NCBI GenBank assembly: GCA_000711775.1
Contig: ARYC01001186.1
Coordinates: 1 to 64,000, forward strand
Length of the DNA stretch: 64,000 bases
Reading direction: 5' to 3'
Source: Oxytricha trifallax
Lineage: Eukaryota > Ciliophora > Spirotrichea > Sporadotrichida > Oxytrichidae
Below, in pieces: positions 10,895 to 22,489 of the stretch. Position 1 is the stretch's first letter; every line of letters begins with the position of its first letter. Made by a program: the position numbers and the translations under genes. The notes under the pieces are model-generated. The model was not told the DNA's origin. It saw only the letters and a program-made list of their open reading frames with translations, and did no database searches.

Positions 10895-11847
10895 CGAGTG
10901 GTCATAGCTCCCTTCCCATAAAAATAGCTTTAATTGAAGCAATATCACTTACAACTAGATTATTTATTGGGGTAAGTGTATGCAGTAAGTCTCTCTATTT
11001 CTTGAAGCTCTTTGATCTTTGAGTTTCACCAGTGTCGTTTCTTAAATTGCTTCCCATAGGGTTTGAATTTTTGGTGCTGAAAGTATGTGGGATAATCCTT
11101 AACCATTTTAAATTATTTAATGTTTTCCTGGGGAATTCATAAATTCTAGGATTTTATATCAATAAAAAGGTTATTAATAATAATTTGATACAAATATATT
11201 GGAATATTCTTTTTATCAAAGTAATTAATAGACACTCTGTTTTAATCTTTCGAATTAAAGAATTTAGATTTACATCCTAATTTACCTGTTGAATTCATTA
11301 AAAATTCAATGAAATCTTTACTGTTAATCTTTTTCTATTTATATAGCACTTCTAGTTGATCAGTACCAAATATTTATTTCGTAAGTTCATCCTCACTTCA
11401 CTTAGACCTTATATAATCAATAGCCTGAATCTTTTAGAACTGATTTTTTATTTCAGCCTAATTCTACTCCTAGCTTCTTCTACTATAAATAATGTCAATA
11501 ATTCCTTATTTATTACCCTTAACTTATTTTCTATTCTCGTTTATTTGCCTCATTATTTTTCTAGACCTATCTAACCCTGCTTAACTCATTGTAATCTTTG
11601 AAGAATTTTAAGTTTTGTGCGAATGTTTTGTATCTCTCTCTGATTTTATGTTCTTTTCCAAACGAGTTAAATTAATTTTGTCTACAAAGTCCTCAATGAG
11701 CATGGGAGTAATTAGAAATTAAAGTTTTATAGATGTCTTCAAATTTTAATGGATCTATTGAGTTCTCTTAGTGAAATTTTACTTAATTATTGAATGAGGC
11801 TTATAGTTCATTTTGTAATAAAATTTTAATTGATTTCTCTTATAATC
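10895..11847 (-). CDS. Hypothetical coding blocks upstream of, or belonging to, the 8383-10434 gene
   Basis: From 11847 down to about 11190, one minus-strand frame is open for about 220 codons with TAA/TAG as Gln: KPHSIIKQNFTKRTQ, MLIEDFVDKINLTRLEK, QINENRKQVKGNKQG, QSQNQAEIKNQFQK, then one in-frame TGA (after DYIRSK), SEDELTKQIFGTDQLEVL and INSKDFIEFLMNSTGKLG. A second block at 11125-10895 contains MVKDYPTYFQHQKFKPYG and, after a frame change, INNLVVSDIASIKAIFM. Strand and composition match the gene downstream, so it may be its 5' part, but no junction proves it. No family assigned. The hydrophobic plus-strand frame 11356-11574 is its antisense. Confidence 0.5.
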
Positions 11848-12515
11848 TAAATAATTATGTTAAATTTTCTGAATTTTAACATTTACAGGATATTAGTTTT
11901 ATTAGAAAAGAATTAAGTAAAAATGTATTTTTAGGATAAGTGAAATTTAGTGAAATATTTCAATAAATTGATTTAGAAATACAATTAAAATCATTGATAT
12001 CATGCCTTAAAAATAAATAACTGCACAATTTTTAAATTAGTGTTAAATATCAAGTAACTGGAAAACCAAAGTAGTGATATTTTCTAAGTCTTTTGTTTAA
12101 TATTAAGAAAATTTTTGAGTATTTAAGTAGAAGCATTTAATAATAAATATCAAGAATTCTTATAATAATAATTTTTTAGAAATAATATTTAAATTGACGA
12201 GCTAAGTCGTAATATAATTTTTAAGACTTAGCTAGTAAAATTAAATTATCTTTACTTTTTATCTATATTAACTTTATTATATTTATACCTAAACTTAATT
12301 TTCTTGAATATTCTTTTCATCCTATAATCATAGTTTTATTATAAATTTAACAATATTAATTGGTTACTTTATAGATTAGATTATAAATGATTTTAGGTCT
12401 TAAAGTTAATTTTACTTTTTGTTAAAACTATAGTCCATAATTGATTACAAATATTAAATTACTTATACTACTTTAACACGCATAGCTATTTTTATTTTAT
12501 AATGAATAATAAAAG
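11848..12515. other. AT-rich spacer
   Basis: Very AT-rich sequence with no coding bias. Near 12196-12236 a short hairpin-like pair of GCTAAGTC / GACTTAGC is visible, of unknown relevance. Confidence 0.4.
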
Positions 12516-13790
12516 TCAAATATCTCCATTTTTGATTATTTAATCATTCTTTGGAAAATCAAAGTAATTTCTCTAATTAATTAGTAATGACTGATTTATA
12601 GCAAAATTTTCTTAATAAAATATCTCAGCAGCTATTCCCTTCTTTTTATGTTTTCTGAGCAATGGACCTATATTTCGATAAGCATCTCTAATTTTAGCTC
12701 CAGTGAATACATTTTTCCCACTTGCAAATATCAGCATTACAAGCTTTGGAGGCCATGCGATATATCAAACTTGGGAACAATTCTGGTTCATAAGTACTGA
12801 ACTTATCGTGCTCGTTGCTTAATCCTTCAAGACTAATTGGAAATCCGCAATAATTGTAGCTACTACATTTTAAAATCTTGAACTCTTTCATCTAAACGTG
12901 AAACCTATCTTCGTTACAGCTTTGGCATATTGCTTGCAAGCCGTTCTCGATTTTGTCTCATCCTTAGCACCTGTGCATACCATTTTACCAGATTGAAAGA
13001 TTAAGGTAGTAGTCTTCGGTTCTCTTATACGCATGAGAGCTGCTGCAAAACGCTTAGGATTATACACACAGTTACTTGCATTAAGAGCTATTTATCTTAA
13101 ATCGAATTTGCAACCAAATTACAAGTTGCCAATATGATTTATAAGGTTGGATCCCAATTTAGAAGTGATTTAGGCAAGTTATATTCTGGCTTAATTAGAA
13201 TATGAGTTTTGAGCTGAATTTGGTTGCATTAAGATAAATTAAGGTTGACATAATTTAGCTTTGGAGCTAAATTTTGTGACATCATAAAAGAAGGCCTCTT
13301 TCCAACTCTTGATACATTTTAAGCAATCTAAAAAGCTCTTTTTTTTGTTAAGCATTGAATTAAGACTAGTTGTTATAGTTATTAAGCTAATTTTGCTTAT
13401 GCTACATAGTGACTGCACGTATCTAGAACCAACAACTATTATTTACTGAGGGATACTACTGAGAATTGACAGCTATTAGGCAACGAATGACCAAATGCAA
13501 CGTTTGAAGATGTTTTCATATTACCATTAAGTATTAGTTCAGATTCACTCCTTCTGATGACGATTAAAATTTTTTCTTTTGCCCTTAAGTACTATCTACT
13601 AGCTTTAGCCTATTGAACTTGTTGCTATTACTTACTGAATTCTTTAAAGACTATTACTAATTGTACCTAGAATTAGAAGGATGTTCTATTAAGTCTTATC
13701 AGTTGATTTTCCTCCACAAAAACTGGTTCAGGAAGCTCACCAAGGCACCCAAAAAATCTAGATAGAATTATCTCTAAATCTAGATAGAAT
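12516..13790 (-). CDS. TATA-box-binding-protein-like gene
   Basis: TBP binds TATA elements through two direct repeats forming a saddle. The Gln-rich upstream frame (KQQQQVQQAKASRQ, 13790-13200) fits a TBP N-terminal region. First repeat: [54 protein letters not shown], then [16 protein letters not shown]. Second repeat: [50 protein letters not shown], with C-terminus [18 protein letters not shown] reading on to TGA 12516-12518. Two frame changes break the core: one after GFTFR (about 12893) and one after YRMA (about 12755). The conserved Phe and Glu positions are retained. The breaks may mean a decayed paralogue or sequence error. Several spirotrich TBP-like paralogues could fit; TBP itself versus TBP-related factor is undecided. 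Confidence 0.85.
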
Positions 13791-13799
13791 TGTGTAAAG

Positions 13800-14420
13800 T
13801 GTACCAAGTACGAATTCAATAGTTTCGATAAGCTGAAGTCAAACAAAGGCCAAGAAAAATTTTAACTGGCAGGGAAAGAAATGATTGATCACTCATGACC
13901 TATAAAGGCTAATATTTCTTTTGTTGTAAGAGATTATAATAAAAGACGGCTTGCGATTGGCTGCTATTTGCTGTCGTCGTATTTGCCATAAGCACTCTAT
14001 TTTATTAATATTAAAAATTAGGGTTGTCAACTACGATGATTATTGGGAATTAGCATTTAGCAAGGCAGCATTAGTATTTTAAGTGTTGTACTATGAGAGT
14101 CTCATATTATACAGAGATTACTGCTATGCCTAGCTTGGAAAAAACTAAGAATTTGCTGCGATTGACTGTGTTTAAACACCAGAAGTCAAAGAATTTCCTT
14201 CTTTTGCGGATCCAATAGTGGACTAGTTATTAATTTTAGTACCAAAAAGTTTGTTTCTTGAAATTTTTGTCCATGCCATTGCTGTTAACAGATTAATAGT
14301 GTGTTTTAGGCTTTATCAACATTCCAAAAGGAGATTATTGGGGAGACTTCATAATCGTGGTACATTTTTTTGTGATGAGTTTCTAATTTAAGGATTTGTA
14401 ATTTATTTTAGCAAAACTTA
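13800..14420 (+). CDS. Unrecognised protein, plus-strand coding blocks
   Basis: Plus-strand frame from about 13940 reads ISFVVRDYNKRRLAIGC and continues through YDDYWELAFSKAALVFQ, RDYCYAQLGKNQEFAAID, PEVKEFPSFADPIVDQL and LVPKSLFLEIFVHAIAVN to about 14420 without TGA. A preceding piece (YEFNSFDKLKSNKGQEK, LAGKEMIDHS) ends in TGA at about 13899, a few codons before the next block in the same frame. The mix of charged and hydrophobic residues and base composition (clearly GC-richer than its flanks) support real coding. I do not recognise the family. It lies divergently from the TBP-like gene (13790), so the short gap at 13790-13800, with a repeated AATCTAGATAGAATT (13756, 13779), may hold both 5' regions. 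Confidence 0.5.
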
Positions 14421-14654
14421 TTATTTGGTAAAATTACTATATATAATCAAATGTAATCAAATTTTTGAATAGCAAAAATCAATATTTAATTCAATGATTG
14501 TCAGCTATCATGATTGGAAGAAATAAGAAACTCAATAAAAGCTTCAACAAATTGGATTATAAAATGTAAATTTAAGTATGCCTTAGATCAGTTTAAATTT
14601 GACCAATTAATCATAATTTATAATAGGAAATTGAATAATTTAATCAAAAAATTA

Positions 14655-14860
14655 ATATATTCAAAATGTATTAGTATAGATCAGACGTAAGTGGAAGTAC
14701 AGCTCTCACATAAAATATAAGTAAGAAAAAGAATATCTAGACTTAGAAGACTTTAATGATATAGTTGATGGAGATGAAGACTATGAGGAAGAAGATTAAA
14801 CTATATAAGAGAGATTTCCATTTTTAATTGGTATAATAAGTTTTAGTTTTAATGTTTATA
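14655..14860 (+). CDS. Acidic coding block of unknown protein
   Basis: The frame reads IRRKWKYSSHIKYKQEKEY and then a strongly acidic tail (LDLEDFNDIVDGDEDYEEED), then TIQERFPF. It is flanked by AT-rich sequence on both sides, as expected of one MDS. It could be part of the plus-strand gene at 13800-14420. The function cannot be inferred. Confidence 0.4.
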
Positions 14861-15021
14861 CAATAATTATCAATTTAAAGTTTTCATATTATAATTTTAA
14901 ATCGAAATCGCCAAATTCATATTTGAATATCATTTTTATCGATATTTTGTAGAGTTTAGCAATTTAGCAAGTTCTTAAATTAATTTATTCTTTTCATTCT
15001 AGTCTATTTTATTAGGGATAA

Positions 15022-16090
15022 TCATTTTGCTTAAAAGTCTGATGCTTTAGCACATTTACATTATAATTAAAAATATTTGTTCAATGGATTTGATAATTTC
15101 GATTAAATTATGAAATCATTGAAATTCAACTTCCCAAAACCTGAAAATGTGACTTTAATTGCATGGACCAATTAGTTATCTCCCTTTGCCTTGATTTATT
15201 AAACATTTTTGTTCTTTTTGTGATTCACTTACAAGGCTCCTTCTGGAGTATTCAAGTTTAAAATCTTAATTTTTTGGGGAAAATCTGAAAAAAGTTTAAG
15301 AAAACTTTAAGATCTTACCAAATTTATGTATTTTATCAAAGTAAATCGTTGTTCCAATTATCTTCTTATCAAAGCCAGAGTGAATTATTCCTCTTGGTTT
15401 GGTATTTGACCCGTTGAAGGCATTGAATTGATAATGAATATCAAGAGCATCTAATTCATAGAATTTGAGTATTACAAATTCATTTTTGATCATCCTTGCA
15501 GAAGCAACTTAAGCTGGATCTAATGTAATCCCTTTTTCTTTAAATCCTGGTAAATCTTTCAAAAGTTCACGCATTCCTTATCATTCAAGGTCAGATAATT
15601 GCTTTGACAAAGTTTCAAAATCTGTTTTCTTATTAATTTCTACCTTTTATTGCCATAGTATCTTTCCTGCATCTAACTTGTTCTTGGAAATTTCAATAAT
15701 ACTTACTCCAGTCATTTTATCTCAATTCAAAATAGGATGTTGAATGGGAAAAGAACCCCTATATTTTGGTAATAGAGAGGGATGAATCACGAATTTCCCA
15801 TCTTATTGAAAATGATCAATAATCTTATCAGGTTTCTTATGTCCAATTGAGGCTACCACTCCTACTTAAGGCTTTTCTTTTTAACTAAGATGTTGTAGTT
15901 ATTCGACTAAAAATTCAAAATCTTCCTTTTATTTTACCTCTTAAAATACTTTCAATTTGAAATACTTAATGCCGCCATGAATTAGGGACACAGGGGTCTG
16001 GGTTTTGTGGGGGGACAAACTAAATAAATTTTATCTGTATATCCCTGAAGAAGATTTTGTGGAAATCCTTAAGATATATGATGTTAACCA
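15022..16090 (-). CDS. Methionyl-tRNA formyltransferase (organellar type)
   Basis: The enzyme formylates initiator Met-tRNA for mitochondrial translation. The visible frame runs KYFKLKVFQEVKQKEDF, VGVVASIGHKKPDKII, then HPSLLPKYRGSFPIQHPILN followed by DKMTGVSIIEISKNKLDAG, matching the family signature HxSLLPxxRGxxPIxxAIxxGDxxTGVxIMxxxxxxDxG. Then FETLSKQLSDLE, GMRELLKDLPGFKEKGIT and the C-terminal RNA-binding domain (FNAFNGSNTKPRGIIHSG, LNTPEGALQVNHKKNK, VTFSGFGKLNF). Two in-frame TGA codons occur: one in place of the conserved Gly of the GD motif, the other after SDLE. A 34-bp spliceosomal intron at 15285-15318 joins the last two parts in frame. The end is set at TGA 15022. The start is not identified. 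Confidence 0.85.
15285..15318 (-). other. 34-bp spliceosomal intron in the formyltransferase gene
   Basis: On the minus strand the insert begins GTAAGATCTT and ends TTTTTTCAG. Joining 15319 to 15284 changes an early stop frame into KFDFPQKIKILNLNTPEG, continuing the formyltransferase C-terminal domain in frame. GT-AG ends, a pyrimidine run before AG and the tiny size are typical of ciliate introns. Confidence 0.85.
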
Positions 16091-16288
16091 AAAAAGAAAT
16101 TCTCTTCTTAAATTATTCCATATTGATTTAATAACTTAAGTAATATAAAATTTTTCACATTTATTCTCAGAAATTTTCATCAAGATTAAGAATGATAAAA
16201 AGATAAGCTGAATATTTAAAATACATCAAAATACATTACATTATATTTTATAATTTGTTAAAATGTAAAATTAAACATAACGTAATAA

Positions 16289-17520
16289 GGCTCTTAATTT
16301 TAAGGTAATTGTCGTTGGAGATCAATCTGTGGGAAAAACACAAATCATACATTAATATGTCCAAGGATAAGTACCTGTAGATGTTTAAGCAGCTATTGTA
16401 GTTGATTTTTATAATTTATTTTTTATTTGATTCGCATAATACTTTTTAGCTAATTACAGATCTTATGAAAAGCTAAGAGAATAATCAATATTTATATATA
16501 AATTTATTGATTTTTTAGATGAAAACTGTAATTTCTCCAAAAAGAAATGAAACAATAAAGCTCAAAATTTTTGGTACAGCATGTGAAGAGAAGTATCATG
16601 CTGTCACAGCTTGCCAATTTATTTTTATATAGAGATACATATCAAGAATATGAAAACTAATCACTAGCATAATCACTAAATAAATATATTTATGGCCATT
16701 ACAGGAAAGCTAAAGGAGCAGTAATCGTGTATGGATGTGACAAGCAGAAAAAGTTTCGAGCATGCAGATAAATAGCTTTAAGATGTTTAGCAACTTGAAG
16801 ACCACAATTACTCTATTGTAGTAATTGGCAATAAAAATGACGTAGATCAATAAAAATTAATGTTCAAACTAATTATGAATTAAACAAAATATAAATCAAA
16901 TAGAATGAAAGCAAATCTTATGAATTTATTGAATTCTCTTTATATTCTTGAATAATTATTATAATAGACAGAAGGATTCAATATCAAAGACATAATAGAG
17001 AAAAGTAACAAATACAGAAGGAATAAAATTTGCTGAAAAAAATCATGTGAACTAGATATAAACCCTTTAGTCAATTAAGAACAAATATTGTGAGATAAAA
17101 ACAATTAATAAGAATATAATTATTATTTGAGTGAATTAACAGTATATGGTTAAAGTATTAAACCACTGGTACTATTAATTTTCTCTATAAATAAACTAAT
17201 AAATATGTAAAAAATTGATTTTAGGCTAATTAAAATTAATATCGCCAATAGTAATTATATTTTAATTGTTCTAATCTCTTAATTTTCTTTCTAAATTGAC
17301 ATTTTGAAATTATTGAATTAAAAATTTATTTCAAAATGATTTTATCAATGTCGTTCTTATTTGTTAAGAAAAGTTTATCATTCTTTGAAGTTTCAACAAT
17401 TTAACATGAATCAATATAAAAAGCTTTAAATACAATGGCAGTGCAAATTCTAAATTAATATTAGTTAGAACAAATACAAAGAGAATTAAGCAGTGCAGAG
17501 ACAAATCTGATATTTTATTT
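16289..17520 (+). CDS. Rab-family small GTPase 1, in at least four coding blocks
   Basis: Rab GTPases control membrane traffic. Block 1 (16289-16405) has the P-loop GDQSVGKT and ends in a switch-I-like VVDF. Block 2 (about 16520-16617) reads LKIFGTACEEKYHAVTACQF, equivalent to the WDTAGQE region but with the Gly and Gln of DTAGQ replaced. Block 3 (16703-16860) reads YRKAKGAVIVYGC and then, after a one-base shift in an A-run, SFEHADKQLQDVQQL and VIGNKNDVDQ (G4 motif NKND). Block 4 (about 16985-17055) reads VTNTEGIKFAEKNHVN, and block 5 (17375-17510) reads SFFEVSTIQHESIQKALN, the G5/C-terminal helix. The blocks are separated by AT-rich inserts, one of which resembles a MITE. No C-terminal Cys motif was found. 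Confidence 0.82.
17056..17310. mobile_element. Possible decayed MITE (family B) acting as an insert in the Rab gene
   Basis: The left end TATAAACCCTTTAGTCAATT resembles the end of the intact element at 32676-32942 (TATAAAACCCCGTTAGTCAA), and internal GCTAATTAAAATTAATATCG resembles its inner part. The right end is too eroded to define. It lies exactly between two coding blocks of the Rab gene. Confidence 0.4.
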
Positions 17521-17829
17521 ATTATATTTTTAATTTCCTATATTGAGATTCCTAAATAGAATTTATTAAAATAAATAGGGGTAAGAAGAATGAATAACTG
17601 AATAGAGGGCGTTTTGAGAGTTGTGTCTCAGGTGGAAGAGATGGCTTTGAATAGGTAGAAATATGGGGTAAATGTTGCTTAATATAAAATTTTACCCCAA
17701 AGCTCTGCAAACTTCAATTAATGAGATTTTTATTATGAATTTTTGCAGTGAATTAAACTTAATTATTAACTTATTGAATAAAACTGTTTGTAAATACTGT
17801 TGACAAGTATAAATACAAATAAACAGACT

Positions 17830-18690
17830 AATTTGTTTCAACTTAATAAATTAAAGTGAAGGCAGTATCGTAAAAGCAAATGAAAGAATTGAAAGAACAT
17901 AAAGTGAGATTTAGAGATTGTTTGCAAATGCGAAATACAACTTCTCACCTCCTATACCAAAGTTTAAAGATTAAAATTGAAATACCTGGGCATCTATCAG
18001 CACATATTTTTAGATTCTTGATTGAGTAGCTGCTTCCTGGTGTCAAATTAAATAAAACTATAGCATTTGCACTAGAAATAATTGTCTTGCTATTGTTTTA
18101 GAATAGAGTAGAATCACAAAAATGATTTATAATTTTAAAGTTCAATATATGTCTAATTTTTACTAGTTATTTTTGATGAAAATGTAATCATAAATATTTT
18201 GGCAACAGTAAAGAACTTATCACTTTTAAGTTATTAATTATCAACGTATAGAGTGACTGACATCTTGTGCATCCCAATCTACCAACATTGACTTAATACC
18301 AAATGTCATTTGTGAATTTTTGAACCATGCTCACCAAGTTCATTTTTTAATAGTTACAGTAACCGAAACTATAGAACAGAACATCTTACCAAGACATTAT
18401 ATAAAAAAAGAAAGTCACGTTTTAGTTAATTGAAGTCAACCCGAGATCGCACGATTAAAATTCATTTTTTTAGATATTGAATTAAATTAGACATCTTTAA
18501 TATAAATCATAATGGTTTCTTTACAAATAATTATTCAATGTCTTGGTTAGCGGTTCTCATTTAAAGTTTAATATGTTAAGGTTTCTTACCCTCTCCAAAA
18601 TAATAAAATATTCCATGGTCAAAAGAGCCCACTGCATATGCCGATTTATTTAATTACAGATACCCTGCGCGGCTAAATTGTTATTTCTAA
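17830..18690. other. Coding-like blocks of undetermined strand
   Basis: At 17835-17975 a plus-strand frame reads SEGSIVKANERIERTQSE and SPPIPKFKD. At 17980-18110 the minus strand reads ANAIVLFNLTPGSSYSIKN. At 18240-18330 the minus strand reads GIKSMLVDWDAQDVSHS. At 18560-18680 the minus strand reads FSRAGYLQLNKSAYAVGSFD and HGIFYYFGEGKKPQH. These are GC-richer than their surroundings and probably pieces of one or two macronuclear genes, perhaps out of order, since the plus and minus pieces alternate. No family recognised. Confidence 0.35.
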
Positions 18691-19089
18691 ATAAAAAAAG
18701 TTAAATAAGAAATTATCCTAAAATGCAAAAAGCTATTTCTTTCATATAGTTTGATTTAGACCTTCCAGAAAGAATGTAGTATGACTTAATCAAAATTTGA
18801 TTAATAGAAATGATCTCCAATTAACTTACACTAAGTTAAATTTATAAGCAGTTGAATTAATAACTCTCCAGTAATTCAGTTGACTTGTAGAGTTAAATTT
18901 CTCTTATCCATTCAAGTTATCTTTATAGGTTATTCTATGAAAACTTATTTCCCTAAAATATTTTATAGCGTGGATAATAGTGCAAATATATAGGAAGAGA
19001 TTTGAAAAGATTTTATTGAAATAATTTATAATGAGTTAATATTAATTCAAAATTTAATTATGTTAATTTAATTGTTAATCTAATAGCAG

Positions 19090-22000
19090 ATTAAAAATTT
19101 AAATTTTCTGCAAGACTCATCTGAAGTTAGCAGCATTTCTAATTAGTCTGTTCCTTCATTTCAAACGAGTAACTATTCTCATAATAAAAATACTATGCCA
19201 TTTTAAATAGCAAAAAAAGAAACAGAGAAGAGGCTAGCCTACAGAATAACTTTTGCGAAAACTTTACCTTTTCAAAGTAAAGCTCAAAGCGTACTCATTA
19301 GAAAATTAAGATGTGATGTGCAATATGGAATGATTGACAAAGGAAAAATTTGCAAAAAAGATGAGATTTAGCATACGACCAAGAAGTGTAACTACAATTT
19401 AAATTTGTTTAAGAAGGAAAATTTAATCCTATTGACAATATATTACAGAGAGGTTCACTCCCTTAAACTTAAAGTTTTAATGAGTAAAATGAAGAGCAAA
19501 AATATGAATTTCCAAATGAAGTTGATTAAGCATATTAAAATTTGAAAATAAAACTCAGCTACTCAAAACAAGATTACTTAACTAGCAAGTCCTTTCATTA
19601 AGCAAGCATTGTCTCATTTTAGAATATTAAGCACATATAAAGGTTTTAATATCAGATGTTACGCCATATAAAAGTATGAAAATGAAGACGAACACAAAGA
19701 ACTTTATAAACTCAAATTTGTAATAGGAGAAATTTGACTAAGCTATTGCTTATAATAGTTTAGAGTAGTAAGAATACCCAACAATTTTCAAAAGAGCTCC
19801 TCAAAGTAACACTCCATTTAAATAAGACTACTTAAGATTTCTTAATCATATGAGAACTTCAATCTTGCTTTGCAGTTCACCGAAAGACTCGAAATAATCA
19901 GAAATCGATCAATGCCAAGGATTAGACTAAAACACATTATACATCCCAACATTTAGGTTTATCAAAACTCTTCGTCCAAATAAAAGTTGAGCTAATAAAA
20001 TCAATCCAATGTTATCCAAGTGGAGAATTTTAATGAACTATTTCAACCAGAATCATAGCTAAATAGTCAAGAAGCAATTCAAATTTAAATTCGAAAATTG
20101 CAGTAATGTATCTTTAAGACAATAATTAACTGTAGCTCTTAAATACCGTTTCAAACCTAATCTCTTAACAAAGTCCCATTTTTTATCAAATACTTTTCGA
20201 ACACCCCTTTCTGATTAAATTGATAAATCTAAAATCTCAATCGATTTAATCTCAAAAGAGTTCATTTAAAAATTATAAAAACATTAACTTGTTAAAACCC
20301 TAGAACATATCCCATGTTTAAAATTGAGATATGAGTGAGTTTGAGAATTTTACTTAGAGACCAATCTTAGACTCCTATTATGAAGAACAAAAAGGAAATA
20401 AACTATTGAAAACAGGATTTAGAGCAAGAGGAAAGTGAGTTAAACGATTATTTTAATGGTTCAACTTACTAAATTCTATAGCAAAAGAATAAACTCGAGG
20501 AAGTCTAGTAGAGTTTAAGTAAAATTCAGTCAAAAAGAAAAGAGCTTGAAACAAGTGCAAAGCAATTGGAATTTGAACAAAATATATAATAAATATAATT
20601 GAACTTTAAAATATTATACAAAGCAAGGATCAAGAAGTTTCTTATTATTTTTAATTGAGTAACTATAAAAATAGGTTGAGTCGATGAGCTACTATTTAAC
20701 CCATTTAATGAATGATCTTAAAAAAAGTAAGATAATTATAAAATAAATATCCTATTTAGATGAGATTTTGAGAAATAACTTCATTATTAAATTCAAGTTT
20801 GAAGAGAAGCATAAGATTTTCTTGTAGAGTTGAACCTGCCATTAAAAATCATTATCAATAACTTTTGATTATGCTTCTCAAGAACAGCAAAAATAAATAA
20901 CTACCTTTGCTTGCGTTTGAAGAATGCATTTCCATCTTAACTTGAACTTGGTTCAGTTCATAATGAGTTGCAGATAAATTTGTTTAACTTTGATTATGTA
21001 TTCCCACCAGAAACTTCTTCAGCTGAATTGTTCTCCGAAGTTGCGCCATTCATTCAATCTGCTCTCGATTGTGAAAATATGAATATCTTTTCATATGAAT
21101 AAATAGGATCTGGCAAAACTTACACTATGGAAGGTCCTGACTATCAAATGGCATGAATGGAATCATTCCCAGAGCTACAGACTTCATATATGCTTAAATT
21201 ATTAGAGTTAATTCTCAGTTCAAGAGAGGTATAAGATTCACATTTCTTCTGGAGATATAGTTAGTTAGTAACTTGAGGTAAATTAAATCTATGGAAATAT
21301 ACTGTGAAAACTTAAGAGGTCTTTTTATGCAAAAGGCACTGAATTCTCATCCTTAAGTCTGATCTCAGTCATAAACAAGATTGCAATTTAAGGATAGACT
21401 TTGAAGAAAGTGAAAAACATCTAAGATTTCTTTAAGTTGATTTTGATTTCTTCCTCAAAAAGAGTCTTCCGCAATAATGGTGTTAATGAGCATTTATGAT
21501 AAATAAAAAGAAAAATAGATGATTATAATAAAATGATCAGTGCTAATTTGAATACTTTTTTAAAAAAAGGAAGAAGAACAACTTAAACAGCTATGCCATC
21601 ATTATATTCACCATAATACGTATCACCATCACTAATTATTATCGCGCCTTTCAGGGTTCATTCTGTATCTTTGCGAAGTCTCAAATAAAGGCAGTCACTG
21701 CTCTTACAAGGTAGGACATTTAAAATTAAAAAATTTAGATATGTTTTGTTTAACTTACATTTAATGTGAGTGTAACTCCACCAGCTTCGCCATTATAAGT
21801 TTTCAAATTAGTATTGATCATTTTATTATAATCATCTATTTTTAATTTAATTTATCATAATTCATCAAAAAGCCATCACATCTTTCAAATCTAAAATATA
21901 GGTTAAAACAAATGCTCTGACACTGTTGAAAGTTTACTTAACATTATTGACTAGGCTGGATCAGAGAGAAGGTCAAATATAAATTTATCAAATATTTCCC

Positions 22001-22261
22001 CAAATATCAATTTAAACTAACAACTTGATGCAAATAAGGCTGTAGCTGGAATGAATAGCAAAACTAACAAAAATACTATACAACATTAGTTTAAACAGAC
22101 CTAAACCATGAATTAGAAAGCGGGAGTTAAAATCAACAAAAAAAGGTGGAATGGATTTAAATGAGAGTATGGATAAACAAAGAATGGAGATGCAACAAAG
22201 TTTGGAATAAGAATCTATCTCAATCAAAAAATGTTTAACGACATTCAAAATTATAAGTTGA
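19090..22261 (+). CDS. Kinesin, probably with C-terminal motor (kinesin-14-like)
   Basis: Upstream blocks (19100-20640) give a polar tail (SSEVSSISNQSVPSFQTS, EYPTIFKRAPQSNTPFK) and a coiled coil (EQDLEQEESELNDYF, LSKIQSKRKELETSAKQLEF). The motor follows: FNFDYVFPPETSSAELF, FSYEQIGSGKTYTMEGPDY (P-loop GSGKT at 21106-21120; the Gln before it is TAA), MNGIIPRATDFIY, SMEIYCENLRGLF, then the switch-II equivalent NIIDQAGSERRSN (21949-21981; the consensus DLAGSE has Gln in place of Leu) and SISIKKCLTTFKI (consensus xINKSLxxLGxVI). The frame stops at TGA 22259-22261, before the expected HVPYRNSKLT segment. Frame changes are frequent and about 350 bp of non-kinesin sequence splits the motor (21480-21880). 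Tail-before-motor order supports kinesin-14. Confidence 0.85.
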
Positions 22262-22489
22262 GCAATTAAATTTTATATGTTGTGTATATTATAAAAAAAG
22301 GTTATTAAATCAATAAAATTGCTCGAAGAGCAAAATATATATTAAGAGTATTAAATATACATCAGTAAACAAGAATCGCTTAAGAAGCAAAATTCAATGA
22401 TTCTTTTGATATAAAATAATGAATTCTATAGACATACTTAATAAAGAAATAAACTTAGCCAGATTTTTAAAATACATTTATTTACATCC

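Noticed and set aside
11356-11574. Plus-strand ORF with apparent transmembrane segments
   Set aside because: Same reason: antisense of the long minus-strand frame at 11190-11847.
15100-15290. Plus-strand ORF starting MKSLKFNFPKPEN
   Set aside because: It is the antisense of the formyltransferase C-terminal exon (LNTPEGALQV, FSGFGKLNF), which aligns to a known family once the 34-bp intron is removed.
22012-22248. Minus-strand ORF of 78 codons
   Set aside because: It is the antisense of the kinesin block that contains AGSER and KKCLTTF on the plus strand.
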